Below, piece after piece: positions 42,260 to 53,732 of a DNA stretch of 60,000 nt. Positions within the stretch are counted from its first letter, which is position 1; each line of letters opens with the position of its first letter. The stretch is from Bugula neritina (lineage: Eukaryota; Bryozoa; Gymnolaemata; Cheilostomatida; Bugulidae). Where the stretch lies: NCBI GenBank assembly GCA_964035545.1, contig OZ037765.1, forward strand, positions 27,952,004-28,012,003, read 5' to 3'. Position numbers and translations under genes: made by a program. The notes below the pieces were generated by a model. The model did not search any database, was not told where the DNA came from, and was given only the letters and a program-made list of their open reading frames with translations.

Positions 42260-42545
42260 CCCCTATTCACACTTACCGTACCATAGGCCATAACGTAAAA
42301 TATCAGACATTTTTAATGTGTCTGAGCTGAAGTTTTCCAAGTTTGCTATTAGGTACGATCTATGACACTTCATTGGACAATTATATCCAATGAGTTGACG
42401 CAAAAGTTTTTCCGTCCAACAGTAGCCCGCCGCAACTTGTTTGAATCAAGCAGTGTTTGATCCTACCGTACCATAGCTCAGACATTTGCAAAAATGGCTA
42501 ATATTTGCTGTTACAGCGTACGATACGGTAAGTGTGAATGAGGGG
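42260..42545. mobile_element. MITE with CCCCTATTCACACTTACCGTA ends
   Basis: The left end CCCCTATTCACACTTACCGTA is matched by the reverse complement of the right end (CCCCTCATTCACACTTACCGTA), one extra base apart. Unit A has no such sequence at the matching place, so it inserted after the duplication. No transposase inside. The target duplication is not clear. Confidence 0.78.
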
Positions 42546-43232
42546 CAATACTTCATCCTATGTGAGTCAGAAACTAGTCAACAGCACCACATGCAGTCAT
42601 ATGCCAAAATTTGTCACCTTTGAAAACAGCCGTTATATCGTCTGATCAAATTAAGTAGGATTGAATTGACTCAAATAGCCCTTGCAGCCATTTGGTACAT
42701 AATGAAGTGTGAAGCTTTTCACTTGTCAGAAAACTTATTTCACAAGAAGCTCTCTATAATAGTAATATGGTGATATAAGATTCAGCTTCTTAATATATTG
42801 TTCACAATTAAACCTTCAATTAAATGTACCAAATGTTATGCATATAGCATTTTAATATATCATTTATAATAATGCTATTTGTGGCAGGAGAAAAATGTGT
42901 ACCAGACATCACTTTGGGTATTGAGTTTATGTTTTTTAATATGATCTTATTTTAAAAAGTAATCCAAATCAATTATATCGCCAGTAAAATTATTAATAAA
43001 TTAGCTGCGTGTTGCTGAATAAACATCATGGCAGCATCCAGCTGCAGTATATTGAGTAGATAGGTTGCAGTGTAAAGCAATACACAGCAAAGCAGTATGT
43101 CTAAGAACTAAAGCAAATTATTATTTTATCATATGATTACAAATTCACCATATGTTAGTTCTCTCTTAGTCTGTGGAGATAAGTACAACATCAAGCACTA
43201 GTTACTTCTGTTAGCCTCTTCTTTGAGCAAAG

Positions 43233-44546
43233 ATGAAATTTCTTGTACTCTTTGTTTTTGCTGCTGTGTGCGTCAGCCTGTCATTAGGAGCAGCACCCGG
43301 TGTGAGTCTCGTTTGTTTAAATTGTTTACCACAATCATCAAGTAAACTTATCTTGGGCTATTCTACATATTATATTCAGTTCTGAAAACTTGTTTTCTCA
43401 ATAATTGTATAGAAAATACAAAACAACCTTGGTATTATTAGTATACACATTTGCAAACTATTTACAAAACAAAGGCTTAATGTTGTTGGTATTCTGATTA
43501 ATTTTAATATTCTCTTCTATAGCAAATTGGATTTAATTCATACATGTATATGTTGTTATACAGGACAACACGTGCTGTGTGAACCAACCACCTCCCCGAC
43601 AAGTTGTAGAAAAAATCCGTGTTGATACTAAATACAGGCAGGCTACAAAGAGCTCTCGATACAATACTAAGTGTGGAACTTGGGGTTGGAGAAGATGCAC
43701 CAGATACCGAGCTTACACAGTGTAGGTGTGCATAAAGCACTTTTCTTTTTTTGTTTTACACACAATTCATTTATGTTTACCAGCTTCATAAAAAGGTTTG
43801 AACAAAATATTCACATGCTTGTGGTATTAAACTGAAGCTAAGCAACCATATGGATCAATTTTTTATTGTATGAATAGTATGCCCCAGAAAATAAAAAAAT
43901 AATTGTGCTTTACAACTTGCAATAATCATAATATTTGGCTTTACTTGGACCTCAATTAGCAGTATTTTTACAAATAATAAAGCAGTCAGTGAAAACCAAG
44001 TTAAAACGATTTAAAATTTCAGTTTTGACTTTTGGTTTCAATCATGCATGCACAGCAACTCTGTGACTGCACTGTCTGTTAAGATGTTAACATGTGTTAC
44101 TTTCTTTAGACAACAATCCTACAAGTTTGATGTTTATGCTACTAAATCGTACCCACAACCTTGCTTAAAATATGCCTGCTGTAATGGCTACACAAGTCTG
44201 AAGGGTGTTTGCTATGGTAAGCATTTTAGAAACTTGGACTCCATAAAAGTGCAGCCAAATAAAATAGTTCAAGAAAGTTTTAGCTTTTTGTGCCCCTCAA
44301 ATTTTATTTATTGGTTTTAAAAACACTAGCCAACTTTGCTAAAGATATATAAAACTTTTGTGTTTTTAAAATGATTTTCCAATACTTAGCTAATAAAATT
44401 TACTTATGTTTAATTTTGTAGCAAACCACGAGTTAGGTCAAACAGTTGGCCATGTTGCTGATATCAAAGATGCTTTGGGTGGAATAGGAAACGTAGATGT
44501 TGGAGATGTGCTTGGAGCAGTCCATGATGTGATTGACCAAAACTAA
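43233..44546 (+). CDS. Small secreted EMI-like cysteine-rich protein, four exons
   Basis: Predicted 152-residue secreted protein. Exons: 43233-43301, 43564-43721, 44110-44216, 44422-44546; phases agree and each boundary is GT-AG. Residues 1-20 or so are a signal peptide (MKFLVLFVFAAVCVSLSLGA). The middle has TCCVNQPP, CGTWGWRRCTRYRAY and CLKYACCNGYTSLKGVCY, a Cys/Trp/Tyr arrangement like the EMI domain (C..W..C..Y...CC.GY...C). The C-terminal 40 residues (GGIGNVDVGDVLGAVHDVID) are Gly/Val/Asp-rich and have no Cys. AATAAA follows at 44588-44593. EMI domains occur in extracellular matrix and adhesion proteins; the role here is unknown. The ORF 44048-44320 contains only exon 3 plus intron. Confidence 0.85.
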
Positions 44547-45558
44547 TTTTTATCCAATTAGTGCTTACCAATTAAATCATTGCTTTCAATAAACAATATT
44601 ACTAAAACATGTTTATGAATAATATTCATAGCAGCCATTGCTTGAGCCAGCAGTACAACTACATAGTTGTTGTGTTCTGTCTCTATTGAAAATACAAGAT
44701 TTCTATTCAACAGCAATGCAGTTGCAAGATGGATTATTTATTATAGATTGTTATTTCCCGATTGATTTTTCTGAGCAAATTTTTTGAGCTACAGGTGCTT
44801 AAATTCTCACCAACTTCTCTGGTTTTCATGTGTGGGCATGAAGTAGTGATTCTATATAATATAAGCAAATTTAATTCTGTTCTCCATGCAGAAAACTAAA
44901 CACTGATATCAATTGTTAAGCAGATAATACAAAACCCGCATCTACTTTAATTATAAGTTTATCACTGATACACCAGATGGGTATTGAAGCTGGCTTCTAC
45001 TTCCTGTTTTAGGTTGTAGCACAATTTCTAGCAAATATTTGTGAACCATCTATACTCAAGGCAAAAATGGAAAGTTTGTTAGTTTTGAATTTCAGAGTTT
45101 CCAAAGATAAAGCCTATAATAAAGTATGTTGCACTGTGATAATATTGTTATAACAATGTTGACTGGTATACCCAATCTCAAAGCCCTTTTATGCAATATT
45201 AAAACTATAACTATCAAATTAGTTCTGAATGTACCAACAACAACAATTTATTGTTATATTTAAATAAAAAATCTTGGCTTAGTCTTTTCATGTTATCAAT
45301 TATTTCATTATAAACCTATGCTATAGTCAATCAGATTTATGCTATAGCTATATCAGATCCATGTGCTATAATCGTATTAAAATGATGTCAGACTTATGCT
45401 ATAGCTATACTGCTCACACATGGAATAAACTATTGCCACATTGTAAAATGTATTTAATGATTACCAACTCCTAGTATATGAGAAATATGTATACAAATAT
45501 ACTGAGGTGGGAGTTTAAATCTAGTCTTGGTATTAATTTGATCTATATATTCTTATAG

Positions 45559-45750
45559 TATGGAGTGCCAAATGGTCAAAAACTCACTTGAATAATAGAC
45601 CTAAGAGCATGAGTAATGAGGGTATGAGAGCAAATTATAGACCTATGAGAGCGTTTTGTGCGCATATGAGAGAGAATAATGGTTAGATACTTTATTGTAA
45701 GCATACAAGATGTAATAATAAATGAATTTTTGACCATTTGGCACTCCATA
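45559..45750. mobile_element. 192-bp MITE with 24-bp perfect terminal inverted repeats
   Basis: The left end begins TATGGAGTGCCAAATGGTC and the right end is its exact reverse complement over 24 bases. TTATAG (45553-45558 and 45751-45756) flanks both sides as a 6-bp target duplication. Unit A at the matching place has an empty site (ATTCTTATAAAAG). Confidence 0.9.
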
Positions 45751-46045
45751 TTATAGAAGGGAAAATAAATTCTATCTGTTCTTATAACTCCTAGCCAACT
45801 GTTGAAAGCTCACAAAACCTATAAAATTGTCAAATATGAATTTTATTTTTATAGAAAAAAACGAAACCTGAAACTATTCAATATATATTTGATTACTACT
45901 ATACAATTAGCACTTTCCATCTTAACATAACAGAAATATCACAATATGAAAAATGATGCAAATAAGTTAAGATACAGGTATGGTTTATTTATTTCAAATA
46001 TTAACACAAATGATGCATGGTCAGAATATCATTGCCACTAATGAC

Positions 46046-46586
46046 TAACAGTACAAACTTCTACGTATTTTTAAAACTTTGCTTGAATACAATGAAAATT
46101 ATGTTAATAATATCAACAATTAAAACTTGAAAAATAATTTTTCTTATAATATACCTCAAGTAATAGCTGCTACATAAAGATACTTTCAAAAATCTATATT
46201 TCAGACATTTAAATTTAATTTAATTCTGAAACCAATACACAGTTACTTTAAATTGTATTTTGTTAATACCTAAAACTGAATTTAGGTTAACATTTAAGTA
46301 AATGGGTTGAGTATTGACCCCCTCCAACAGTTTAGTAAACAGCAGGCTTTGGCCAAATGGATACTCAACTATCACAACCACAATTTAAATTTCATAACCA
46401 GATGATTGCAATGCCAGTCAAAAAAAAATCATGAAAATAAAAAATAACTGCTGCTTTACAAAAATTGCCAATAAACAGTGTAACTAGTTAGATAGCTAAC
46501 AGATATGGCTAGTAAACACGATGAAGATTTAGAAAATATGTTTACTAAAAAAATATGGAAAAAAATCAGGGTAAATATAAGTTAAG
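46046..46586. other. Flank 3' of the PI3K regulatory subunit gene
   Basis: AT-rich; I see no gene or clear repeat. Confidence 0.5.
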
Positions 46587-49500
46587 TTAAGTTGGTGGCA
46601 ATGAAGAAACTAAAAATGCAGGGAATAAAAGCTGACAGTTCATATCGGCATTGTGCTTAACTAAAGAATTCTCTCTGTAATACAGAACTAAGTCTAAGAG
46701 TGTTGGATATGAAGAATAACCCCCTCCAAAGCAGTAGCCATCAGCAGATTTCATGATTTTACAGTGAACCACTGAGCCAGCCTTGTTGCTACAAGTTTTC
46801 AACAGCAACATTTAAAGCATTTTTAAAACAAGGAGAAGTAAACAATTTAATATTGATAAAAAAGTACAACTTTTAAGCAAATTAGGAGCAATAAGCATCA
46901 TTACACAAAAATAAAAGAACCGTTGTATAAATTTAACTATGTATTTTACAGAAAAATTCTCAACTATAAATACACAAGTATAGTGTAATGCTGAGAAAAA
47001 CTGCAGTAACCAATCTATTGTCCAGCCAATCATTCATGTTAATAATCCAAGTAGTATTAGGGCCAATGTTAGTAATGGTTGTGAAGAGTTATCTTCCTTC
47101 TTCAGAGTCAAGGGCACATAACTAACTCAACTTAATAATGCTAAAAATCTGGCCTTGGTTATATAATAAATCAAAATTTAATAGCTATATACAAGTCTAT
47201 CGGTTTTTTAAAAGAATCAATTTTGCAATTTTTGAGAATCAGGTTTATTATTTTGGCCGTCTTTGATTGTTCATGTAAAAGAATGAAAGATTAAAAACTC
47301 GCTGTTTTATCAACTTTGTATTTCACTATGTTAATTGTTTTCCTTTTCACATGTATTTTGTCCATGAAAATAAAGACACAAGTTTCTGGGCATTAAAATG
47401 GAAAGTTATGAAAATTGTCTATCAAGTAGTTGTAAAAGCTTATTATCCGACGTTTTGAGCCCAGATTTTAGATATTGAGCGGAATTTTTAGTAGAATTTT
47501 CATGTTTGCGATAATGAAGCGCTTTTCTCACAAAACAGACATAATATACTACTAGATTCTCATAGTATAGGCTATAACACACTAACATTACACATGTGGG
47601 TAACTATCTGCAGTTGAACATTTCCTAGAAACTTTATTTTATATCAAAGACTCACACAGCAGATAACGCACACTCCAGCTCGGACTTCCCGCGGATAAGG
47701 AAGGTGCCAGACTTTTGCCCGGTCAGGACATTGACAGCTATAGAGCGGTCCATATTGTTGTGATACCAGGTCCACGTCTCTGTGTGAGGGATCACTGCAT
47801 CAGCTGCATTAGCATGGACCTCTTCTACTTGCGCATATCTGAAGTGAAGACTTAGCAAACTTAGCATGGGTGAATAAACTCCACAGCAAATAATATAAAA
47901 ACGATCAAATCTTTTAAAAAATAGAAATAAAACGTTCAACCAAAGCAGTATTTTGAGCATTAGTGACAGTAACTGTCAGCCTTCAGGATTTGCTTAAATG
48001 ATATATTGATTGATTGATTGATTGATTGATTACATATCACAGACCTGAAAATACGTTGTGAAATTCAAATATATTTTTAGTTATAACAAACAGTGCTTTA
48101 ATATATAGAGAAAATGGATGACGTCAACTTACATGTCCTCATCATCTGACATGGTACCATAAACAGGCTCATCAGTTATACACCATATTCCATTAATTTT
48201 TTCAACATGGTGATGATTCTTTTCCAATATACTATAATAGAGGTTGGACAATTGCCAATATTCCACGTATATTATTAGGAGTAAATATTAATTAAAAATT
48301 GGTTTTTTCCCCCATCGTCTATGAAGTACTGATTTATTTGCATACAGAAAATTAGGCCAAGAGTAAGTGCACAGGTATGTAGAGAAGACATGCAAACTAT
48401 AACTAAACACTTCATAACTGCAAAATATAACTCACAGCTCACATGAATAAAAATGCAAAAAGTGTTTTATTGTTGCAGTGTAATTAGGATGAAAATCCTA
48501 GATGCAACTCTTACCTTCTAAAGTGTTCACACTTGTTGTCTAGAGCCTTGATTTCAGGTTTCATAGCATTGACTTGCGCAATCAACTCCCTGTTAGCAAA
48601 AGTCTTCTCCTGAATTGCCCTTTCAAGACAATCCTTAGTCAGGATAAAGGACTGTAGCCTCTCTTCTAACAACAGGCTGTTCTTCTGACATCTGTCAAGA
48701 CACATTAGCATCAACTACCTTGTGCTAACCACCAAAATAAAAACACCATCTTCTAGATAATAAACTATTTTGATACATATAATATCAATGAAACATTTGT
48801 TAAATATTTGATGAATAATTAAAAGATATTGCATGGTGGTTAAACTTTTTCCAAGCTTTTACCAATTTTTAAACCAGATGAGCAAATATGAAAACCATCA
48901 AAAAACTTTCTAAAATTACGAGATAGGCTATCGAAACAATTTGGTGCACAAAAAGTATACAAAATTATTCCTATTATGTCAACCACACAAAGTTCACGCA
49001 GACAAATTACCATGCAAAGCCAATGGTGAGAGTAAAATAAGGTGAGTTGATCAATGTTTAGTTGTAACCCACAAACTTCTATTCCATATATGCAGCTGCC
49101 AAATAACTTATAACACAGTGCAATGATATGTAAAGCTGATTGAATGTCGACATTAGACAAACATACTAACCCTGCAATTCCATCAGCTGGTGCATGACTT
49201 TTAGTTTTCGCCAACAAAAGCATTTGTTCCTCGAAGACTTTGATGCACGCCCTGACAGAAGTTGTGGCCTCAAACAGCTGCTGTAGCTTTTCACTGGAAA
49301 CTTTTTGCTGGTCCAGAAGCTTTTCAAGCTCTGATATTTTCTTTTTGTGCTCTTGGTTGACTTTACAGAGTTCATTATAGATATGACTATCATCAGTTGG
49401 CACTTCAGTCTGTAACAGAAAGTATAAACTACTAGACTATGAATATTCCAACTACAGGTTACCTTAGCATAGCTATAGCTGAATGCTGTAATCTTCACAA

Positions 49501-50888
49501 GCTAGATGTAGTTCATATCTGAATTAACTGTTATGTCAAATTAAGTAAAACAACTCATTAGGTCTGGTTCATTGTCTGGTTCATTGAAATATAAAAGTTA
49601 AGAATTAAAAAAATCTGAAGTGGCATTTACCTGTTCAGCCTTACACTGTGTAAGTACAGAGCATTTAATTAAATAAGTTATGAGTATAACAGTGCAAACA
49701 CTTATTCAAATTAGTTTATTGTACCATTACAACTTGTACTTGAAAATATTCATTTAAAATATAAACTCATGAAAAAGCCGCATCATTACAATTATTATTT
49801 ATCAACCGATTATTTAATAACAGAAACACATAAATTTAAAAAACAAATGGGAGTTGTCTTCACTTTTGAAGAGAATAGATGTATTTTAATTAAAGTGATA
49901 GAATCACCAAGTTTAGATGGTACAGGACTTTTTATACTATGCAAAATAAGCAAATTTTAAATAAATCAAACAAATTTTTTCATAAATAATTTTTTTCAAA
50001 TAATTGTACCATTAAAACATCTTAGTTTATTAGCAAATTAACCTATCGAGTTAAAATTATTGCGTTTGATACTTTATCAACAAAACCTACACAATTGCAA
50101 AACAAACTTTTTCACAATTTAAACCTTAATTTAAAAATTAATAATGACAAAAATTTACTTTGAATTCCTGGCTTATAAGTATGTTTAGTTCTTTACTTGA
50201 TAATATAGAATACAGTGTAGTTGTGACTTCCAGTGAGTAAGAGATATTTATAGATATGTACATACCAACTGATTATCTACTGGATAGTCGAGAGTACAGT
50301 CTAACTGTGCATTATATTCAGCCAAAGAACAGTGACAGTAATATTCAATCAAGTCTTGAATTGCGTCATAAGTGTAAGGCTCAGTGAGTCCATACTTGCC
50401 GTTTCGATGATATATTTTTATAAGACGATTTCTATGACCTTTTCTAAAAAATAAGCAGCACTTTTCAATGAAAGACGGACAAAGCACACACTTTACACAT
50501 GCAACCACTACTGAATATGGTATGTAGTGACTAGTGACTACTCACCTCAGAGTTAGAGTGTAATCTCCAGCAGTAGCAGCCTTTCTCACAAGGAAAGTAC
50601 CGTCTGAGGTGTTACTCAACAGCTCCTGCGCTTCCTCCCTGCAACACACTTATAGATATACTTATACAACAAATATATGATGTCACGGAGAGCAGAAACG
50701 CTAAACGGGTAAAACGCTAGTGATAAGAAAATCATAAAAAATTACCCATATTATATTAAAATTAGGTCCAGTGAGAACTTATCACGTACTGTTTAAAGTA
50801 TAAACTAGCACACTCCTCAATAAGCATAAGTTACTTGCCTAGATATGTCTCCCCAATACCAGGGATATTTCTTCAGAGTTTCTTCCAT
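46587..50888 (-). CDS. PIK3R: PI3-kinase regulatory subunit (p55-like), copy A, 8 exons
   Basis: Class IA PI3K adaptor that binds the p110 catalytic subunit and phosphotyrosine. Exons (minus): 50839-50888, 50546-50638, 50266-50443, 49171-49409, 48515-48691, 48133-48231, 47656-47838, 46587-46788, about 406 residues. The N-terminal SH2 domain runs from WYWGDISREEAQELL through TFLVRKA to RLIKIYHRNGKYGL and LAEYNAQLDCTLDYPV. The inter-SH2 coiled coil has IKVFEEQ and NAMKPEIKALDNK, as in p85. The C-terminal SH2 has TWYHNNMDRS, GTFLIRGK, and LVLYYRENSLVKHNADM. SH3 and RhoGAP domains are absent: the first Met lies just before the nSH2, as in the short p55/p50 forms. Intron 1 needs a GC donor (GCAAGT). 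Most introns share phase 2 with copy B. Confidence 0.92.
48005..48030. repeat. (ATTG)n microsatellite
   Basis: About six TGAT/ATTG tetranucleotides in a copy A intron. Confidence 0.85.
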
Positions 50889-52227
50889 TTTAGGTCAATG
50901 AATTTTTTTTCTTTTAATTTTATAACTTGTCATCTCTTATATACGGAGGAAAAAGCACAGCTCACCTGCTGTACACAGTATTATTGTAAGAACTGTTGTG
51001 AGATAATTCCACCAAACATAGTTTAGCCATGCATCTTATTACTTAGTAGCACTTCTGTCTAAAACAGCAATCACAATGACAATGTTTAGTAACAGTGTGA
51101 GGTGACATAGGAAGAGCAGATAAGAGAATGAGCTTGTCACTAATTTAAATTACTAATTTTTTTTAGCAAACTAACAGTAAACGTAACTCTATGAAAACGT
51201 AAGTACTGACAATAAAATAAAATTTATTTAGTACTTAACTAATAGTAATAGTAATACTAATACTATAGTAAAACTAAATGTAATAAGTAAATGTAATACT
51301 AATACTAATAGTAATACTAATAGTAATAGTAATTCACTAACTACTTCAAATTCAAAAATAATTCGGAACTTTCTTTAACTATAAGTATATGGATATCTCA
51401 TATCTGGGACTACTACTAGTTATATATATCACTCAGAAAGTGAATATAATATATACCAAATCGAATGGTAGTTGGTTAAGGCGGAAGTTTTGTTTGGACT
51501 TTTCCAAAGGATTAAAGTTCACGCTGCACTTTTCCTAGTTCGCTGTAATAAAAAAAAAACTTGATTAGCTGTGCGTCCAGTTGCACGACAAGAGAAGACA
51601 ACTGCGTAATTTCATAAATAATTATGGCATATTAGGCCAATATTATTCTTAAGCTGAGGGCTCTTGTAAAAGACTCAACTTCCAGCTGTGGCGTTTTTAC
51701 ATTTTATTTTGTTATCAAAAGATTATAGCATAAATTTTCCTGCTAACTTTAATTAGGTGTTTCTCGATCCATTTGCAGTGTAGGCTTATGTAGTAAGTGA
51801 ATGTGAAGCGGAAAAGAAGAAGAAATTAGGAAATGTGGTTTATGCAGAGTAGCTACTCAACATATGGATTATATGATTATATATATTTTCATTGTCAACA
51901 CTATATAATTAAAAGTGTGTGTTATTTCATCCATTACACATAACATCATACTTGATTGCTCCTTGTTGAGAAGCTTGCTCTCATAGGAAAAATCAAAATT
52001 TTAAAATTTGCAAATAAAAAATTATGCTTTTATAAATTATTAAAAAAATGTAGGTTATAGACGAAACATGGGCCAGAAAAGAGCAGGTACTCTATTAATT
52101 TACTCATATTTTTAAGGTAAATTTAACAAATCCTATATAATTAATGCTCTCTTGATATCTCGTATGGAGCTGCACTTTACTAACAATTATATAGCATAAA
52201 TGATTTGACTTCTATGTACTAATATTC
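50889..52227. other. Upstream region of PI3K subunit copy A
   Basis: AT-rich, with no further coding exon recognised, so no SH3 or RhoGAP exon lies here. It contains a TACTAA/TAGTAA array at 51238-51335 like that upstream of the LMF gene. Confidence 0.6.
51238..51335. repeat. TACTAA/TAGTAA array
   Basis: Runs of AATAGTAATACTAATACT-type hexamers about 350 bases upstream of the PI3K copy A start, in the same repeat family as 18660-19050 and 19700-19755. Confidence 0.8.
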
Positions 52228-52967
52228 TTAAGTTGCGTTTATACCTTCACGATTTTCGGTCAAAATTTCAATTTGGCCGGGTTGAAATTTCTCCGAGTTG
52301 CATTGCATTGTAAAAGCCACCCGTTGAAATTTTTGTACTGTGATAACTTAATCGGCCAATTTTAGAATAGGAGTAATAACTCCTTGTAAACATCGTTATT
52401 TAGTTATTACTTTGGCGATTAGACAACGTACTTATACGGTTATAATTATATAGCCTACGCCTTCTCAATTATCGCTTTTATGCTTTCCGCTTCACTAATT
52501 CACGACGTTTACAAAGGGCATCAAATAGCTATTATGCGAGTCAAATTTCAATTTCAGAAAGTGAGCAACCGCATCAATATGATTTCAACGAGTTTCGGTT
52601 TGACTATAAAGGGGTACCCGGACAAGCATTATTAACTTAAGGCAGGACTCTGATTTTCCACTTGATTGGCCATATCTTGAAAAATAATAGCCCTACTGAC
52701 CTCAAATTTTGATATGTTCCTAACCATGGGCCTACCCACACCCCCCCACAATTTCAGAGGTCAAGGTTAAATTATAGCGATTTTGGCCGGAGTGCACTAA
52801 AGAGTTATCTCCTCCTAGAATAATATTTCAATTCTGCTCCAACTCCACAATTTGAAGCAAAACATATTTATCTAGAACCCCTACCACATTTAGCCTTCTA
52901 GGTTTACTAGATAACAAGATCTATGCACTTTTCGCCGGAGTTCTAGATTTTTAGCAGGTACCATGTA

Positions 52968-53355
52968 TTGAGATGACCATATCTTGAAACCTATTACATG
53001 CACATGCCCAATTCTGGTAGGGTTGCTAGATATACATTTAAGCATATTATGTTCCAAATTTCATATGGGTAGGTCAAAAATTGTAGGAGGAGATAGAATT
53101 TTACTATCGTAGCAACCGAAAAAACATACAAATGAGAAAATTGAGGACGAAAATTCAATAAATTGAAATGACTATATCTTGAAACCTACAAGTTAAATAT
53201 ATATTATTTTGGCATGGTTGTTAGAAGCACATCTCATCATATTATACTCCAAATTTCATAAAAATAGCATAAAACCTATAGGAGAAGCAATAATTTTACT
53301 ACTGTAACAACCGAAAATACACAAATAAAAAATTCAATGACGAAAAATTTATCAA
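52968..53355. repeat. Two degenerate units of about 190 bp
   Basis: Both units start ATGACCATATCTTGAAACCTA or ATGACTATATCTTGAAACCTA and share TTCCAAATTTCATA or CTCCAAATTTCATA, AATTTTACTA and GTAACAACCGAAAA-type blocks. A partial earlier unit begins near 52663 (GGCCATATCTTGAAAA). They lie in the transposon downstream of the transposase gene. Confidence 0.75.
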
Positions 53356-53435
53356 TTGATATGATCTCATTTCAAAATCTTAGTTGTATTTGCATGATTT
53401 CAAAAGAAATTACAGAATAAATTATAAATTCAGTG

Positions 53436-53695
53436 AAGTTCTATCTCCAGAAAACTCCAGTCTTGTAATACTTTGGCCAGACTGCTGGGCTTTGTGGCGG
53501 GAACTCACTATTATTAGAAGATCTTTTTGTGGGTATAAATGGCAAACTGCTTCACAATCAGTGTTCCTAAAACAAAGTAAACAGGTACAAAATCAGTACT
53601 ATTATCATTGAATTATACGACAGAACAGCTGACAACAAAAATAAACTTAGGTTTTTGCAAAATTTTCACTTTGGGGGCGAAGTAACAAAGTTAAC
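53436..53695 (-). pseudogene. Decayed duplicate of the transposase gene 3' end
   Basis: This aligns along its length with 53724-54003 of the intact transposase gene. Matches include GATCTTTTTGTGGGT, TATCATTGAATTATACGACAG against CATCATTGAATTGTAAGACAG, and GGGCGAAGTAACAAA against GGGCAAAGTAACCAA. Indels and stops break every frame. It is an old internal tandem duplication or a remnant of an earlier insertion. Confidence 0.85.
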
Positions 53696-53732
53696 TTATC
53701 TTCAAAGTTGAGGGTTTATTGAAATTTCATCT

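Larger units (their letters stand above)
42065..46045. repeat. Tandem duplication, unit B
   Basis: Second copy of the unit described at 38805. It keeps the complete EMI-like gene and contains MITEs at 42260-42545 and 45559-45750 that unit A lacks. Ends are approximate. Confidence 0.85.
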
